From NCBI GenBank assembly GCA_013215985.1, contig JABSOL010000004.1:1-49997 (forward strand): a stretch of 49,997 bases of DNA, read 5' to 3'. Below are positions 34,403 through 43,204 of this stretch, one piece after another (position 1 is the first letter of the stretch; each line of letters opens with the position of its first letter). Under the pieces are notes generated by a model. It saw nothing but the letters and a program-made list of their open reading frames with translations, had not been told where the DNA came from and ran no database searches. This stretch comes from Campylobacteraceae bacterium. Lineage in GTDB: Bacteria > Campylobacterota > Campylobacteria > Campylobacterales > Arcobacteraceae. A program made the translations under genes and the position numbers.

Positions 34403-35557
34403 ATGCATATTTTATGGATAAACAATAAAGCTTCAAGAGGTGGTGGTGCTGAACAATATGTTTATAATACAGTAAAGCATTTAAATAATAAAGGAATAAA
34501 ATCCTCTCTTCTTTATGACCCAAACATTGAAGTAGAAAGTGAATTCCTTAATATATTTCATAGTGCTTTTCCTCTAGTTTGTGTCAAAGAACAAATAGAA
34601 AATATTAATCCCGATATCTTATATATACACCAGTTGCATGATTTTGATACTTATAAAGAGATTATGAAATGTAAGGTTATAAAAATAAGATTTTATCATG
34701 ATCATAAATTATTTTGTTTAAGAGAACATAAATACAAAACCTTGAGTAAAAAAACCTGTACTTGTAAAACAGGTTTTGACTGTTATACTTGTTTGGGATT
34801 TATCAATAAAACTCAAAATGGTTTTAAAATAGCAAGTCTTGGAAAACTTAAAAAACTTCAAAATATCAACAAACTTTTAGATGGTTTTGTTGTTGGGTCC
34901 AACTATATGAAAGAACATTTAAAACTTCATCATTTTGATGAATCAAAAATAATTATTAATCCTTTATATGCAAATGACAATATTAAATATAAAAAGAATG
35001 TGAATCGAAGCAACAATAAAACATTGTTATATGTAGGACAATTATTAACAGGAAAAGGTATAGATATTTTATTAGATGCAATGACTGCTATTGATAAATC
35101 ATATTCCTTAAAAATTGTAGGAAAAGGTGTTCAAGAAGAATTTCTTAAACAGTACTCAGAAAAATTAAACTTACAAAATAGAGTAGAATTTGTTGGATAC
35201 GTTAAGCATGAAGAATTGTCATTTTATTATCAAAATGCATATTGTTTAATTGTACCAAGCAGAATTCCTGAAACATTTAACTTAACAGGTGTTGAAGCTT
35301 TAAAAGCTGGACTTCCAGTTATTGCAGCGAATGAGGGAGCAATAAAAGAGTGGTTGAGCGATGGTAAAAATGGTTTTCTTTTTGAATCAAACAATTCTAC
35401 AGACTTGGCTTTTAAGATAAATAAACTGATTTCAAATGAAACCTTGCATCAAGTTTTTTGTCACAATGCTTTTAAAAGTACATTACATGACTTTAAAAGT
35501 CAAACCCATATAGATAATTTAATTGCGATGTTTGGTCAAAAAACAAAAGGAGTTTAA
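34403..35557 (+). CDS. Glycosyltransferase family 4 with Cys-rich loop
   Basis: 384 residues. N-terminal MHILWINNKASRGGGAEQYVYNTV, C-terminal LLYVGQLLTGKGIDILLDAM and SRIPETFNLTGVEALKAGLPVIAANEG mark a retaining GT-B enzyme. In the first domain lies CTCKTGFDCYTCLG, a four-cysteine segment seen in a subset of exopolysaccharide GT4 enzymes; it could bind zinc, which is inference. AAAGGAG lies before the ATG. It is first in the third transcription unit. Confidence 0.88.
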   Translation: MHILWINNKASRGGGAEQYVYNTVKHLNNKGIKSSLLYDPNIEVESEFLNIFHSAFPLVCVKEQIENINPDILYIHQLHDFDTYKEIMKCKVIKIRFYHDHKLFCLREHKYKTLSKKTCTCKTGFDCYTCLGFINKTQNGFKIASLGKLKKLQNINKLLDGFVVGSNYMKEHLKLHHFDESKIIINPLYANDNIKYKKNVNRSNNKTLLYVGQLLTGKGIDILLDAMTAIDKSYSLKIVGKGVQEEFLKQYSEKLNLQNRVEFVGYVKHEELSFYYQNAYCLIVPSRIPETFNLTGVEALKAGLPVIAANEGAIKEWLSDGKNGFLFESNNSTDLAFKINKLISNETLHQVFCHNAFKSTLHDFKSQTHIDNLIAMFGQKTKGV

Positions 35558-35558
35558 A

Positions 35559-36746
35559 ATGAAATCTTTTGGAAAATTAAGCTTCAAAGGAAGTGCACAT
35601 TTTGAAGAGAAAATGACAAGTCTATTAAATGATATATCTAGTGATATTGAAAATGTTATTGATTTAAAATCCTATACATGTGTAATTTTAATTGGAGGTT
35701 ATGGAAGAGGAGAAGGAGGTGTAATAAAAATAAATAATATTGAATTCCCTCATAACAATTTGGACTTTTTAATTGTTTCAAAAAATATTGGAAAAACAAA
35801 AAAGATACAACTTAAAAACAACATCAATTCCATAATCACAACTCATTGCAAGCGTGTTAACATAGATTTTGACCTCTCAATTATCTGTGAATTTACATTA
35901 AAAATATGTGAACCTTTGGTCATCACTTATGATATGAAATATGGACATAAAGTAATTAATGGTGACTTCTCTTTTTTTACGCGTATGAAACGTTTTGATA
36001 TTGAAAATATACCAAATTGGGATATACGGAACTTGATGGTAAATAGAGGAACCCTTCTTATCATAAATGATTTAATACTTGCAAAAAAAAACCGTACAAT
36101 AAAAGACCTAAAAACAATAATTAAACATTGTGTGAAAGCAATCATAGGATATGGAGATGCTCTTTTATATTATTATGGTGATTATCATTACTCTTATGTT
36201 GAAAAAAAAATACGTATGTCAAAACAAAACAATGTAGATGATGCATTTAAGAAAATGTACAATGATGCAATGGATTTTAGATTTGAACCAAATTACGAAA
36301 AATATTTACAACTTGATTTAATTACATTCCAAAATAGTGTGAAAGATATAGTCAAACAAATACATTTAACCTGTGAATCAATATCTTTAGGTAAAAAAGA
36401 TATCAAATGGAAAAGTTACTTTGAAACTGCATTATCAAACTCTTTCTTAGATACCTTAAATATTAAGATGATTTTGAAAAATATTCCCAATTTATTTTTA
36501 CCAAATCATTTTATAAAAGACTTAACTCTAAAAAATAAATTAAGAGCAAAAATACTTGGAAAGAGAGGAGTACTTCCGCTACTTTTTCCATATGTGGCTT
36601 TTGGAATGCAAGATAAAAATATGGAATTACTCAATAGTTTTTTTAATATTAAAACTACTGATAAAACAGTCTTAAAACAACAATATCTTTTGTATTGGAG
36701 AAAATATATAAACAATAATTTTTCTTTAAAAGAGTATGGTTTATAA
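35559..36746 (+). CDS. MNT-fold nucleotidyltransferase-like protein
   Basis: 395 residues from the ATG with AAAGGAG upstream (the track start lies inside the previous gene). GGYGRGEGG at residues 46-54, followed by NNLDF (Asp69) and a later IDFDLS, is the pattern of the polymerase-beta-type nucleotidyltransferase fold (GG.GRGE...D.D). The remaining ~300 residues are helical and not recognised. Similar genes occur now and then in exopolysaccharide clusters; whether it nucleotidylates a protein, a sugar or nothing cannot be told. It lies between a glycosyltransferase and a deacetylase relative. Confidence 0.6.
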   Translation: MKSFGKLSFKGSAHFEEKMTSLLNDISSDIENVIDLKSYTCVILIGGYGRGEGGVIKINNIEFPHNNLDFLIVSKNIGKTKKIQLKNNINSIITTHCKRVNIDFDLSIICEFTLKICEPLVITYDMKYGHKVINGDFSFFTRMKRFDIENIPNWDIRNLMVNRGTLLIINDLILAKKNRTIKDLKTIIKHCVKAIIGYGDALLYYYGDYHYSYVEKKIRMSKQNNVDDAFKKMYNDAMDFRFEPNYEKYLQLDLITFQNSVKDIVKQIHLTCESISLGKKDIKWKSYFETALSNSFLDTLNIKMILKNIPNLFLPNHFIKDLTLKNKLRAKILGKRGVLPLLFPYVAFGMQDKNMELLNSFFNIKTTDKTVLKQQYLLYWRKYINNNFSLKEYGL

Positions 36747-36756
36747 AGGGTTTATT

Positions 36757-37581
36757 ATGATTTGTTTAACAGGTGACTTACATCATAAAAGTTTGAAAAC
36801 ACTTAATCAAAAACATTGTAATATCACTGAAATACAAACAGCACAAGCTTTTTTAAAACGATTGGAAAAACACAAGGTTAAAATGACACTTTTTATAACA
36901 GGAAAATCTTTTTTGGAAGAATTTGACGATGTCTCTGAAATTATATTCAATCCCTTGATTGAAACAGGAGGACATAATTATGATGCATTTGAATGTGAGT
37001 TTTTTCATCGTGTTTGGAATAAATTGACAAAAAATTACAATGGTCCAAAATGGATTCAAAAAAAGGATGTTTTTAAAACTATGGATATCATTTACAAAAT
37101 GTCTGGAAAAACTATTAAGGTGTGGAGAAATCACATGTATATGCATGGAATCAATACAGAAGAAGTTCTTTTTAAAGAAGGAATAAAAATATGCTCCGAT
37201 GGTGTTTCAAAAAGTTCATATGGACTTCAACAACATAAAACAGGATTATATAATTTACCTATAAATATTATTCCAGACCATGAACATTTAATTCATGCAG
37301 AACGAACTCCCCAGTGGATTAAATCCTGGCAAAAAAGGTATAAGTGGAGTGATGATTTTGGTCCAAATTCTTATCATATTAAAGAGTGGACAAAAATGGT
37401 TTTAGAACAATTAAAAGATAATGAAGAAAAAGGGCTACTGTCCAATGTTATCATCCATCCAATCACAATGTACTTGTGTGATAAATTTGAAAAAGTAGAT
37501 GAAATACTTGCATATATATCAAGCTGTGAGAATATACATATGAGCGATCTATTAACTCAAAAAGGACTAAATCATGTTTAA
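36757..37581 (+). CDS. Polysaccharide deacetylase (NodB-like) relative
   Basis: 274 residues. MICLTGDLHH starts the barrel in place of the usual TFDDG, TLFITGKSFLEEF is the conserved ATFF(I/V) strand, GGHNYDAF stands for the H-x-x-x-H motif, and VWRNHMYMHG resembles the R.P/W region. The usual Asp-Asp and His-x3-His are only partly kept (Asp7, His9, His in GGHN), so activity is uncertain. AAAGGG precedes the ATG. It overlaps the following GT2 gene by 8 bp. The likely substrate is the N-acetyl sugar of the repeat unit. Confidence 0.65.
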   Translation: MICLTGDLHHKSLKTLNQKHCNITEIQTAQAFLKRLEKHKVKMTLFITGKSFLEEFDDVSEIIFNPLIETGGHNYDAFECEFFHRVWNKLTKNYNGPKWIQKKDVFKTMDIIYKMSGKTIKVWRNHMYMHGINTEEVLFKEGIKICSDGVSKSSYGLQQHKTGLYNLPINIIPDHEHLIHAERTPQWIKSWQKRYKWSDDFGPNSYHIKEWTKMVLEQLKDNEEKGLLSNVIIHPITMYLCDKFEKVDEILAYISSCENIHMSDLLTQKGLNHV

Positions 37582-38452
37582 TAAACACGTTTCAATAATA
37601 ATTAGAACGAAAGATTCATCAATTATAATTGCTCAAACACTAAAAGCCCTATTTTCACAAACATTTAGACATTTTGATTTGATTATTGTTGATTCAGGCT
37701 CGAAGGATGATACCTTGGTAAAATGCTCTAAATATAAACATACTCTTATAAAAATAAAAGCCCAAGATTATCATCCAGGAAAAGTTATAAATTATGTTTT
37801 AGAACAGTGTGATACAGATGTTATTGTTTTTCTAAATTCAGACTGTGTTATGCTACTTACAAATACCTTACAGCTTTTATTGGATGCCCTTGAGCTTGAA
37901 AATATACACGCAGTATTTGCAAGGCAAATTTGCCGTCCCGAAGCAACATCTTGTGTTAGAAGAGATTATGAAGTATCTTTTCCTATGGGAGAAAAACCAG
38001 AATGGATGCACTTTTCTCTTCCTCTTGCTGCAATTAAAAAAGAGGTTTGGAGGGAAGTTCCTTTTTATACCCAATCGTGGGCTTCTGAGGATACAAAATG
38101 GGCAATAGATATCAAAAAGAAAGGATATCACGTTCAATATGTAAAAGATGCTTTGGTAATGCACTCTCACAATTATAATTTCAAACAACTGTTTAATAGA
38201 AAATATGTTGAAGGTGAAGCGGATGTATATATTTTTAATATAGAATTAAATATTTTTACAGTGATTAAAAATTATGGCACTTCGGTTTATCATGATTTTG
38301 TTTTTCATTTAAAATATTTTGATGTATTGGGTTTTTTTAAATCATTAATATTTAGATTAGTTTACCATTATGCTTATTATAGAGGACATCAAAATGGCCT
38401 TAAAAGAAAAAAATCTAATGATAAAGAAGTAACATTTGGTAATTATCAATAA
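37574..38452 (+). CDS. Glycosyltransferase family 2
   Basis: 292 residues with a GT-A fold: VSIIIRTKDSSIIIAQTLKALFSQTF, FDLIIVDSGSKDDT, VIVFLNSDCVML (D-x-D equivalent SD) and WASEDTKWAIDIKKKGYHVQY (catalytic ED). A basic C-terminal region with amphipathic helices (LGFFKSLIFRLVYHYAYYRGHQ) probably contacts the membrane. It is the last gene of the third unit. Confidence 0.88.
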   Translation: MFNKHVSIIIRTKDSSIIIAQTLKALFSQTFRHFDLIIVDSGSKDDTLVKCSKYKHTLIKIKAQDYHPGKVINYVLEQCDTDVIVFLNSDCVMLLTNTLQLLLDALELENIHAVFARQICRPEATSCVRRDYEVSFPMGEKPEWMHFSLPLAAIKKEVWREVPFYTQSWASEDTKWAIDIKKKGYHVQYVKDALVMHSHNYNFKQLFNRKYVEGEADVYIFNIELNIFTVIKNYGTSVYHDFVFHLKYFDVLGFFKSLIFRLVYHYAYYRGHQNGLKRKKSNDKEVTFGNYQ

Positions 38453-38878
38453 GAACTTGATATAAAGTTATCAATATTACTAAAGAACTGTACAATGAAA
38501 ATATTAAAGAGAAGTATAGATTTCAATAAAATAAAGAAGATAAGTATATGAAGAATAAACAAAAAAATTAATACATCACATATCGTTAATAACTTCATGA
38601 CTATTAGATATAAAATAATAATTACTTTTCAAATAAAAAGACATTATATATCAAAACCCCTTCTCTGCTAAGGCACTATCATTTACCTCATCTATAAATT
38701 TATCATTAGAAGAAATAAACAATACAATTAAAACAATAAATATATTATTTTATCAAGAATATTGTTATTTTTATTTAATTTCATAATTATTAAAGGAATA
38801 GAATTATTTCCTAAAAAACCAAAATGCAATGTATTTGCATAAAAGAATAGCATTATATAATTAGTGAAAGGATGTGAA
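38453..38878. other. Non-coding gap with promoter motif
   Basis: A gap of 426 bp without a credible ORF on either strand. It is strongly A/T-rich and holds copy 4 of the shared motif near its end. Nothing else could be assigned; a remnant of a lost gene is possible but not shown. Confidence 0.5.
38824..38839 (+). promoter_or_regulatory. Shared exopolysaccharide promoter motif, copy 4
   Basis: ATGCAATGTATTTGCA, ending 39 bp before the glycosyltransferase ATG at 38879. Confidence 0.6.
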
Positions 38879-40021
38879 ATGTATAAAATATTTGTAAGTG
38901 CATTGGTTTTTGATGAAGGTAAATCTGGTATTTCAAACTATATCGAAAACTGTGTGTACAATTTGGCTTTAAACAATGAAATATATTTGGCTATATTAAA
39001 AAGAGATATAAAAAACTATACAAGAACACATAAAAATATCCATTTTATTGTATATAATGATATATTAAAATATACTCCTTTTAATATATTCTTTCATTTT
39101 TTTATTTTACCTTTTCTAATATCCCGTAAATATGATTTCATTTTTTTACCAGCAGCGAATAGAAGATTAATGATATATTACCCTTTATATACAATTGCCA
39201 CCTTTCATGATTTATCACAATTTTATATCAAAGAAAAATATGATTGTTTTAGGATCTTCTATATAAAGTATTTTATTCCTTTTTTTTTAAGAGGTATCAA
39301 TAAAATACTTGCAGTAAGTAATAATACAAAAAAAGATATGTTGAAGTATTTAAATATATGTGAAGAAAATATAATAGTCAATCCAAATGGATTTGACAAA
39401 TCTTTATATGTTCATAATAAAAAAAAGACATCAAAAAAAAATAAGTTTAATCTTTCAGTTAAGTATATTTTATATATATCTAGAATTGAACATCCTGGTA
39501 AAAACCACATCAACCTCATAAAAGCTTACGAATGTCTACCTTTAAGTGTCAAAGAATCATACGATTTAGTCTTAGTGGGCTCTGATTGTCAAAATGCTAG
39601 ATTTGTTCATGAATACGTTTTTAAGTCCAAAGATAAAACGCATATAAAATTCTTAGGTTTTGTAAAGAATGAAGATATGCCTCTTCTTTTTTCAAGTGCC
39701 CAATTATTTGTGTTCCCTTCCCTTTACGAAGGATTTGGAATTCCTTTAGTTGAAGCGATGGCAATGAATGTACCTGTTATATGTGCTTCGAATTCATCAT
39801 TAATAGAAATAGGAAAGAATGTTTGTGTTTTCTTTAATGAATATGATGCATTAAACATCAAAGACTCAATACTGAAGGTTATTTATGATGAAGAGTTGCA
39901 AACAGAAATGAAAAAAGCTGGATTACAACGAGCTAAACGATATGATTGGAGATATCATGCAGAAAAAATCATTAAGATTTATGAAAAAAATAAATTTTTA
40001 CAATATTCAAAAACGCTTTAG
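38879..40021 (+). CDS. Glycosyltransferase family 4
   Basis: 380 residues. The start is the ATG at 38879, after GAAAGGATG; the track GTG lies upstream of this site. YILYISRIEHPGKNHINLIKAY, VLVGSDCQN and FVFPSLYEGFGIPLVEAMAMNVPVICASNSSL are the GT4 hallmarks, including the E-x7-E motif. The N-terminal domain lacks the usual GG loop but has GKSGISNYIENC in its place. It overlaps the initiating transferase gene by 41 bp. Confidence 0.88.
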   Translation: MYKIFVSALVFDEGKSGISNYIENCVYNLALNNEIYLAILKRDIKNYTRTHKNIHFIVYNDILKYTPFNIFFHFFILPFLISRKYDFIFLPAANRRLMIYYPLYTIATFHDLSQFYIKEKYDCFRIFYIKYFIPFFLRGINKILAVSNNTKKDMLKYLNICEENIIVNPNGFDKSLYVHNKKKTSKKNKFNLSVKYILYISRIEHPGKNHINLIKAYECLPLSVKESYDLVLVGSDCQNARFVHEYVFKSKDKTHIKFLGFVKNEDMPLLFSSAQLFVFPSLYEGFGIPLVEAMAMNVPVICASNSSLIEIGKNVCVFFNEYDALNIKDSILKVIYDEELQTEMKKAGLQRAKRYDWRYHAEKIIKIYEKNKFLQYSKTL

Positions 40022-41882
40022 TGAATATATCTTGTCTATAATCATTTTAAGTTTTGGACTTTTGTTGTTTTTTTATTATCTAATTAAAAACAAAGTAGTT
40101 TTAAAAAAAAATGTTTTTAAAAGCATTGTTATAAATAAAAAGAAAAAACTATATATATATAATACAGAGATTCTTTTTTTTAGAAATGTTCCTCTCTTTT
40201 ATTATATATTAAAAGGTGATATTTCACTTATAGGATTAGCTAACTGTGAAAAGAAATCTTCTTATGCAACAAATCAAAATAAAATAGGACTTTGTAGTCT
40301 TTGGTTTATACGTAAGAACAATAAAATTCCAAATACATCAATATATAAATGTAACAAGGAGTATTTGGATAATAAGAGTTTTTTTTATGATTTTAAGATA
40401 CTTATTAAATCATTTATTTCTCTTTTGTATTATAAAAAACTAAATAATTACAGTGCTAAAATAAAATTATTTGATATCGAATTTGATAATTTAACAAGAA
40501 ATGAGATATTAAAAAACATAAAAACTTTAGTAGACAAACAATTGAAAAAAACTGTCTATTTTATCAATGCAGATTGTTTAAACAAAAGTCAAAACGAACC
40601 AGTATATAAACATGTATTACAAAAAGGTGATTATATATTAGCTGAAGGCAGTGGAATTAATATTGCATGTAATATCTTAAATAATCCTTTAAAAGAAAAT
40701 CTGAATGGAACAGATTTATTCCCATATATCTGCTCTCTTGCTCAAAAACAATCTTATAAAATATATCTTTATGGTGCAAAAGAAGGTATTGCAAAAAGAA
40801 CAAAAAATGAATTGTTAAAAAAATACAAAAGATTACAAATTGTTGGAGTCCATCATGGTTACGTTAAAACTCAAGATATCCCCAAATTAATACAAGAGAT
40901 AAACCAATCAAGAGCTGATATTCTATTTGTAGCTTTAGGATCCGCTATACAAGAGCTCTTTATAGAAAAATACAAAAAACATATTAATGTAAAACTATTT
41001 TTGGGAGTGGGAGGTTTGTTCGATTTTTATTCAAAATCTATAAAAAGAGCTCCACTTTTTATACGAGAGATTGGTTTTGAATGGACTTATCGAATGTTAC
41101 AAGAACCACAAAGAATGTGGAAAAGATATATCATAGGAAACCCAAGGTTCTTATATAGTGTTTATCAATATAAGAAAAACTCAAATAAAAATATTTTGAT
41201 TGAAAATTATTTAGAAAATTATGATGAACATACTTTTGATTATAATTACAAAAGTTTCTTATGGAACTTTAAATTGAATTGTTCTTCTATTTTCAAAAGG
41301 TTAATGGACATTTTTATTTCAAGTGTGATGATAATTTTGTTTTTCCCTCTATTTTGTTTGCTTGGTTTAATTATAACAATTGAGTCAAAAGGTTCAGTAA
41401 TATTTTGCCAAAATAGAGTTGGATTAAAAGGTAAAATATTTAAAATGTATAAATTTAGATCAATGATTATACATGCATCTAGATTACAAGAAAAATTATT
41501 AAATAAAAACGAATCAAAAGATGGTGTACTTTTTAAAATAAAAGATGATCCAAGAATTACAAAAATCGGTAAATTTATAAGAAAAACAAGTATTGATGAA
41601 CTACCACAATTATTTAATGTGATAAAAGGTGAAATGAGTTTAGTAGGTCCAAGACCTCCTCTTGAGAGTGAAGTTGAACTATACAGTATTGAAGATAGAA
41701 AACGATTAGATATAAAACCAGGAATTACTTGTATTTGGCAAGTCAGTGGACGAAGTAACATACCATTTAAACAACAGGTTCTTATGGATAAAAAATATAT
41801 AAAAGAACATGGCTTTTTCTACGACATTATTATTTTACTTAAAACAATTCCGGCTATCTTATTTTCTAAAGGTTCCTATTAA
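39981..41882 (+). CDS. Fusion of WecG/TagA-type transferase and phosphoglycosyl transferase
   Basis: About 633 residues. An N-terminal membrane segment and a short block (FYYILKGDISLIGLANC...IGLCSLWFIRKNNKI) look like a decayed copy of a phosphoglycosyl transferase end (LKGDMSLVGPRP...GLWQVSGRNNI). Residues ~155-370 are a GT26 WecG/TagA/CpsF domain (VYFINADCLNKSQ, AEGSGINIACNILN, LNGTDLFPYIC, LGVGGLFDFYS, RAPLFIREIGFEWTYRMLQEP). Residues ~425-633 are a full sugar transferase (FKRLMDIFISS, NRVGLKGKIFKMYKFRSM, RKTSIDELPQLFNVIKGEMSLVGPRPP, GITCIWQVSGRS). It should load the first sugar-1-phosphate on undecaprenyl phosphate and add the second sugar. Confidence 0.88.
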   Translation: MKKINFYNIQKRFSEYILSIIILSFGLLLFFYYLIKNKVVLKKNVFKSIVINKKKKLYIYNTEILFFRNVPLFYYILKGDISLIGLANCEKKSSYATNQNKIGLCSLWFIRKNNKIPNTSIYKCNKEYLDNKSFFYDFKILIKSFISLLYYKKLNNYSAKIKLFDIEFDNLTRNEILKNIKTLVDKQLKKTVYFINADCLNKSQNEPVYKHVLQKGDYILAEGSGINIACNILNNPLKENLNGTDLFPYICSLAQKQSYKIYLYGAKEGIAKRTKNELLKKYKRLQIVGVHHGYVKTQDIPKLIQEINQSRADILFVALGSAIQELFIEKYKKHINVKLFLGVGGLFDFYSKSIKRAPLFIREIGFEWTYRMLQEPQRMWKRYIIGNPRFLYSVYQYKKNSNKNILIENYLENYDEHTFDYNYKSFLWNFKLNCSSIFKRLMDIFISSVMIILFFPLFCLLGLIITIESKGSVIFCQNRVGLKGKIFKMYKFRSMIIHASRLQEKLLNKNESKDGVLFKIKDDPRITKIGKFIRKTSIDELPQLFNVIKGEMSLVGPRPPLESEVELYSIEDRKRLDIKPGITCIWQVSGRSNIPFKQQVLMDKKYIKEHGFFYDIIILLKTIPAILFSKGSY

Positions 41883-41883
41883 T

Positions 41884-41899
41884 TTGCAAAGTTATTGCA
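41884..41899 (+). promoter_or_regulatory. Shared exopolysaccharide promoter motif, copy 5
   Basis: TTGCAAAGTTATTGCA, ending 39 bp before the STAS gene ATG at 41939. It places the signalling block under the same control as the exopolysaccharide genes. Confidence 0.6.
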
Positions 41900-41938
41900 A
41901 TTTGTTTGTTTATAATTAATAAAGAAAAAGGAGTTATT

Positions 41939-42316
41939 ATGTTTAGTATAAACTATGAAAATAGAGAACATATTACTATAGTTAGATTCAAAGGCAGTTT
42001 AACTTCAGAGAATATTAAACTGATAAAAAATGACTTGATTTCTAACAATAAAAATAGTAAAAATTATATTTTTGACTTTAAAAAACTTGAAGTAATTGAT
42101 TCTGCCGGACTTAGTTATATTATTAACTGTTTAAAAATAACAATGAAAAATAACACACAAATAAAAATATTGAACCTCATAAATCAACCTAAAATAGTTT
42201 TTGAAATAACAAGAGTTGACTCTTTGTTTGAAATTTATAACAATGAAAGAGAAGCCTTAAATAGTTTTAAAAATAAGGAGGAATCTAGTGAGAGCAATAA
42301 TACAAATAGGAAGTAA
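41939..42316 (+). CDS. Second STAS-domain protein
   Basis: 125 residues; start ATG at 41939 after AAAAGGAG, not the track start inside the promoter gap. A single STAS domain with KLEVIDSAGLSYIINCL carries Ser in the phosphorylation position. A short Ser/Asn/Glu-rich tail follows. It may compete with the 27271 STAS protein for the one RsbW-like kinase. It overlaps the next gene by 29 bp. Confidence 0.85.
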   Translation: MFSINYENREHITIVRFKGSLTSENIKLIKNDLISNNKNSKNYIFDFKKLEVIDSAGLSYIINCLKITMKNNTQIKILNLINQPKIVFEITRVDSLFEIYNNEREALNSFKNKEESSESNNTNRK

Positions 42317-43172
42317 AGAATATATAAAAAATGATTTAAACCTTATAGATGACATACTGTTTTTAAAAATATGCGGAAAAATGATGATTTCTTATTATTT
42401 TGATTTTTTATATCAACTTGGAGTTAAAGAAGTGTTTATTGCATCAAATAATCCTTGGATATGGAAAGATAAACTAAGTGATATAGATAAACTAAATTTT
42501 AAAATAAAATTCATAAAAAGCCCTAGCAGTAAAAAGAGTTATTCTTTAAACATACAGAACTTCAATAATGAAGATTTAATAATTATTGAGAATTTTGGTT
42601 TTATAAAAAATAATTTTAATCTTATAAATAATAGATTTTTTAAATCATCTCAAAACACTATTTTTAAAGATAATAGTTTTAAAATATTTTATATTCAAAA
42701 TCATCTTAAAAATATAGATATAAATTCTTTTAAACAGAAAACATTCTTACATCTAAAGGAAATGAATACAGTAGAAGATTATTTTTTTGTCTCAAATCTT
42801 ATTTTTAAAAATTTAAATGCTAAATATTTTTTATTAGGTTATAGCAATGAAAATGGAATTGTTATTGGCAAAAATGTTGAAATTGAAAGGGGATGCGAAC
42901 TTATTGCTCCTGTTATTATAATGGATAATGTAAAAGTTTGTAAAAACTCAAAAATAGGTCCCAATACCGTTTTAAACCCCAATGTTTTTATTGAATCAAA
43001 TTGTGAAATAACAAATTCTATTGTATATGACAATACCTATATAAATAAAAATTTAAAGTTTGAAGAAAAACTTATTTTATCTAATATGATAGTTGATAAA
43101 AATAACAAAAAAGTATATAATATTGACAAGAAGTTTGTTTCTGAGAATTTAATGAGCCTTTTAAGCTTGTGA
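42288..43172 (+). CDS. Degenerate sugar-nucleotidyltransferase with beta-helix, unknown role
   Basis: 294 residues with a GTG start inside the STAS 3' end. The N-terminal ~180 residues keep the outline of a nucleotidyltransferase Rossmann fold (YYFDFLYQLGVKEVFIASN, LIIIENFGF) but lack the GxGTR loop and the acidic metal site. The C-terminal ~110 residues are hexapeptide turns (GIVIGKNVEIERGCELIAPVIIMDNVKVCKNSKIGPNTVL). It looks like a pathway enzyme relative turned into a binding or regulatory protein. It lies between STAS and a histidine kinase. Confidence 0.6.
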   Translation: MRAIIQIGSKEYIKNDLNLIDDILFLKICGKMMISYYFDFLYQLGVKEVFIASNNPWIWKDKLSDIDKLNFKIKFIKSPSSKKSYSLNIQNFNNEDLIIIENFGFIKNNFNLINNRFFKSSQNTIFKDNSFKIFYIQNHLKNIDINSFKQKTFLHLKEMNTVEDYFFVSNLIFKNLNAKYFLLGYSNENGIVIGKNVEIERGCELIAPVIIMDNVKVCKNSKIGPNTVLNPNVFIESNCEITNSIVYDNTYINKNLKFEEKLILSNMIVDKNNKKVYNIDKKFVSENLMSLLSL

Positions 43173-43204
43173 ATTTAGTTAGTTTATTAATTATAGGATT
43201 TATT

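Noticed and set aside
37845-38188. ORFs on both strands inside the GT2 gene
   Set aside because: Out-of-frame shadows of a clear glycosyltransferase.
41246-41761. 171-residue minus-strand ORF inside the phosphoglycosyl transferase
   Set aside because: Antisense of conserved motifs; long only because of the AT-rich codon pattern.
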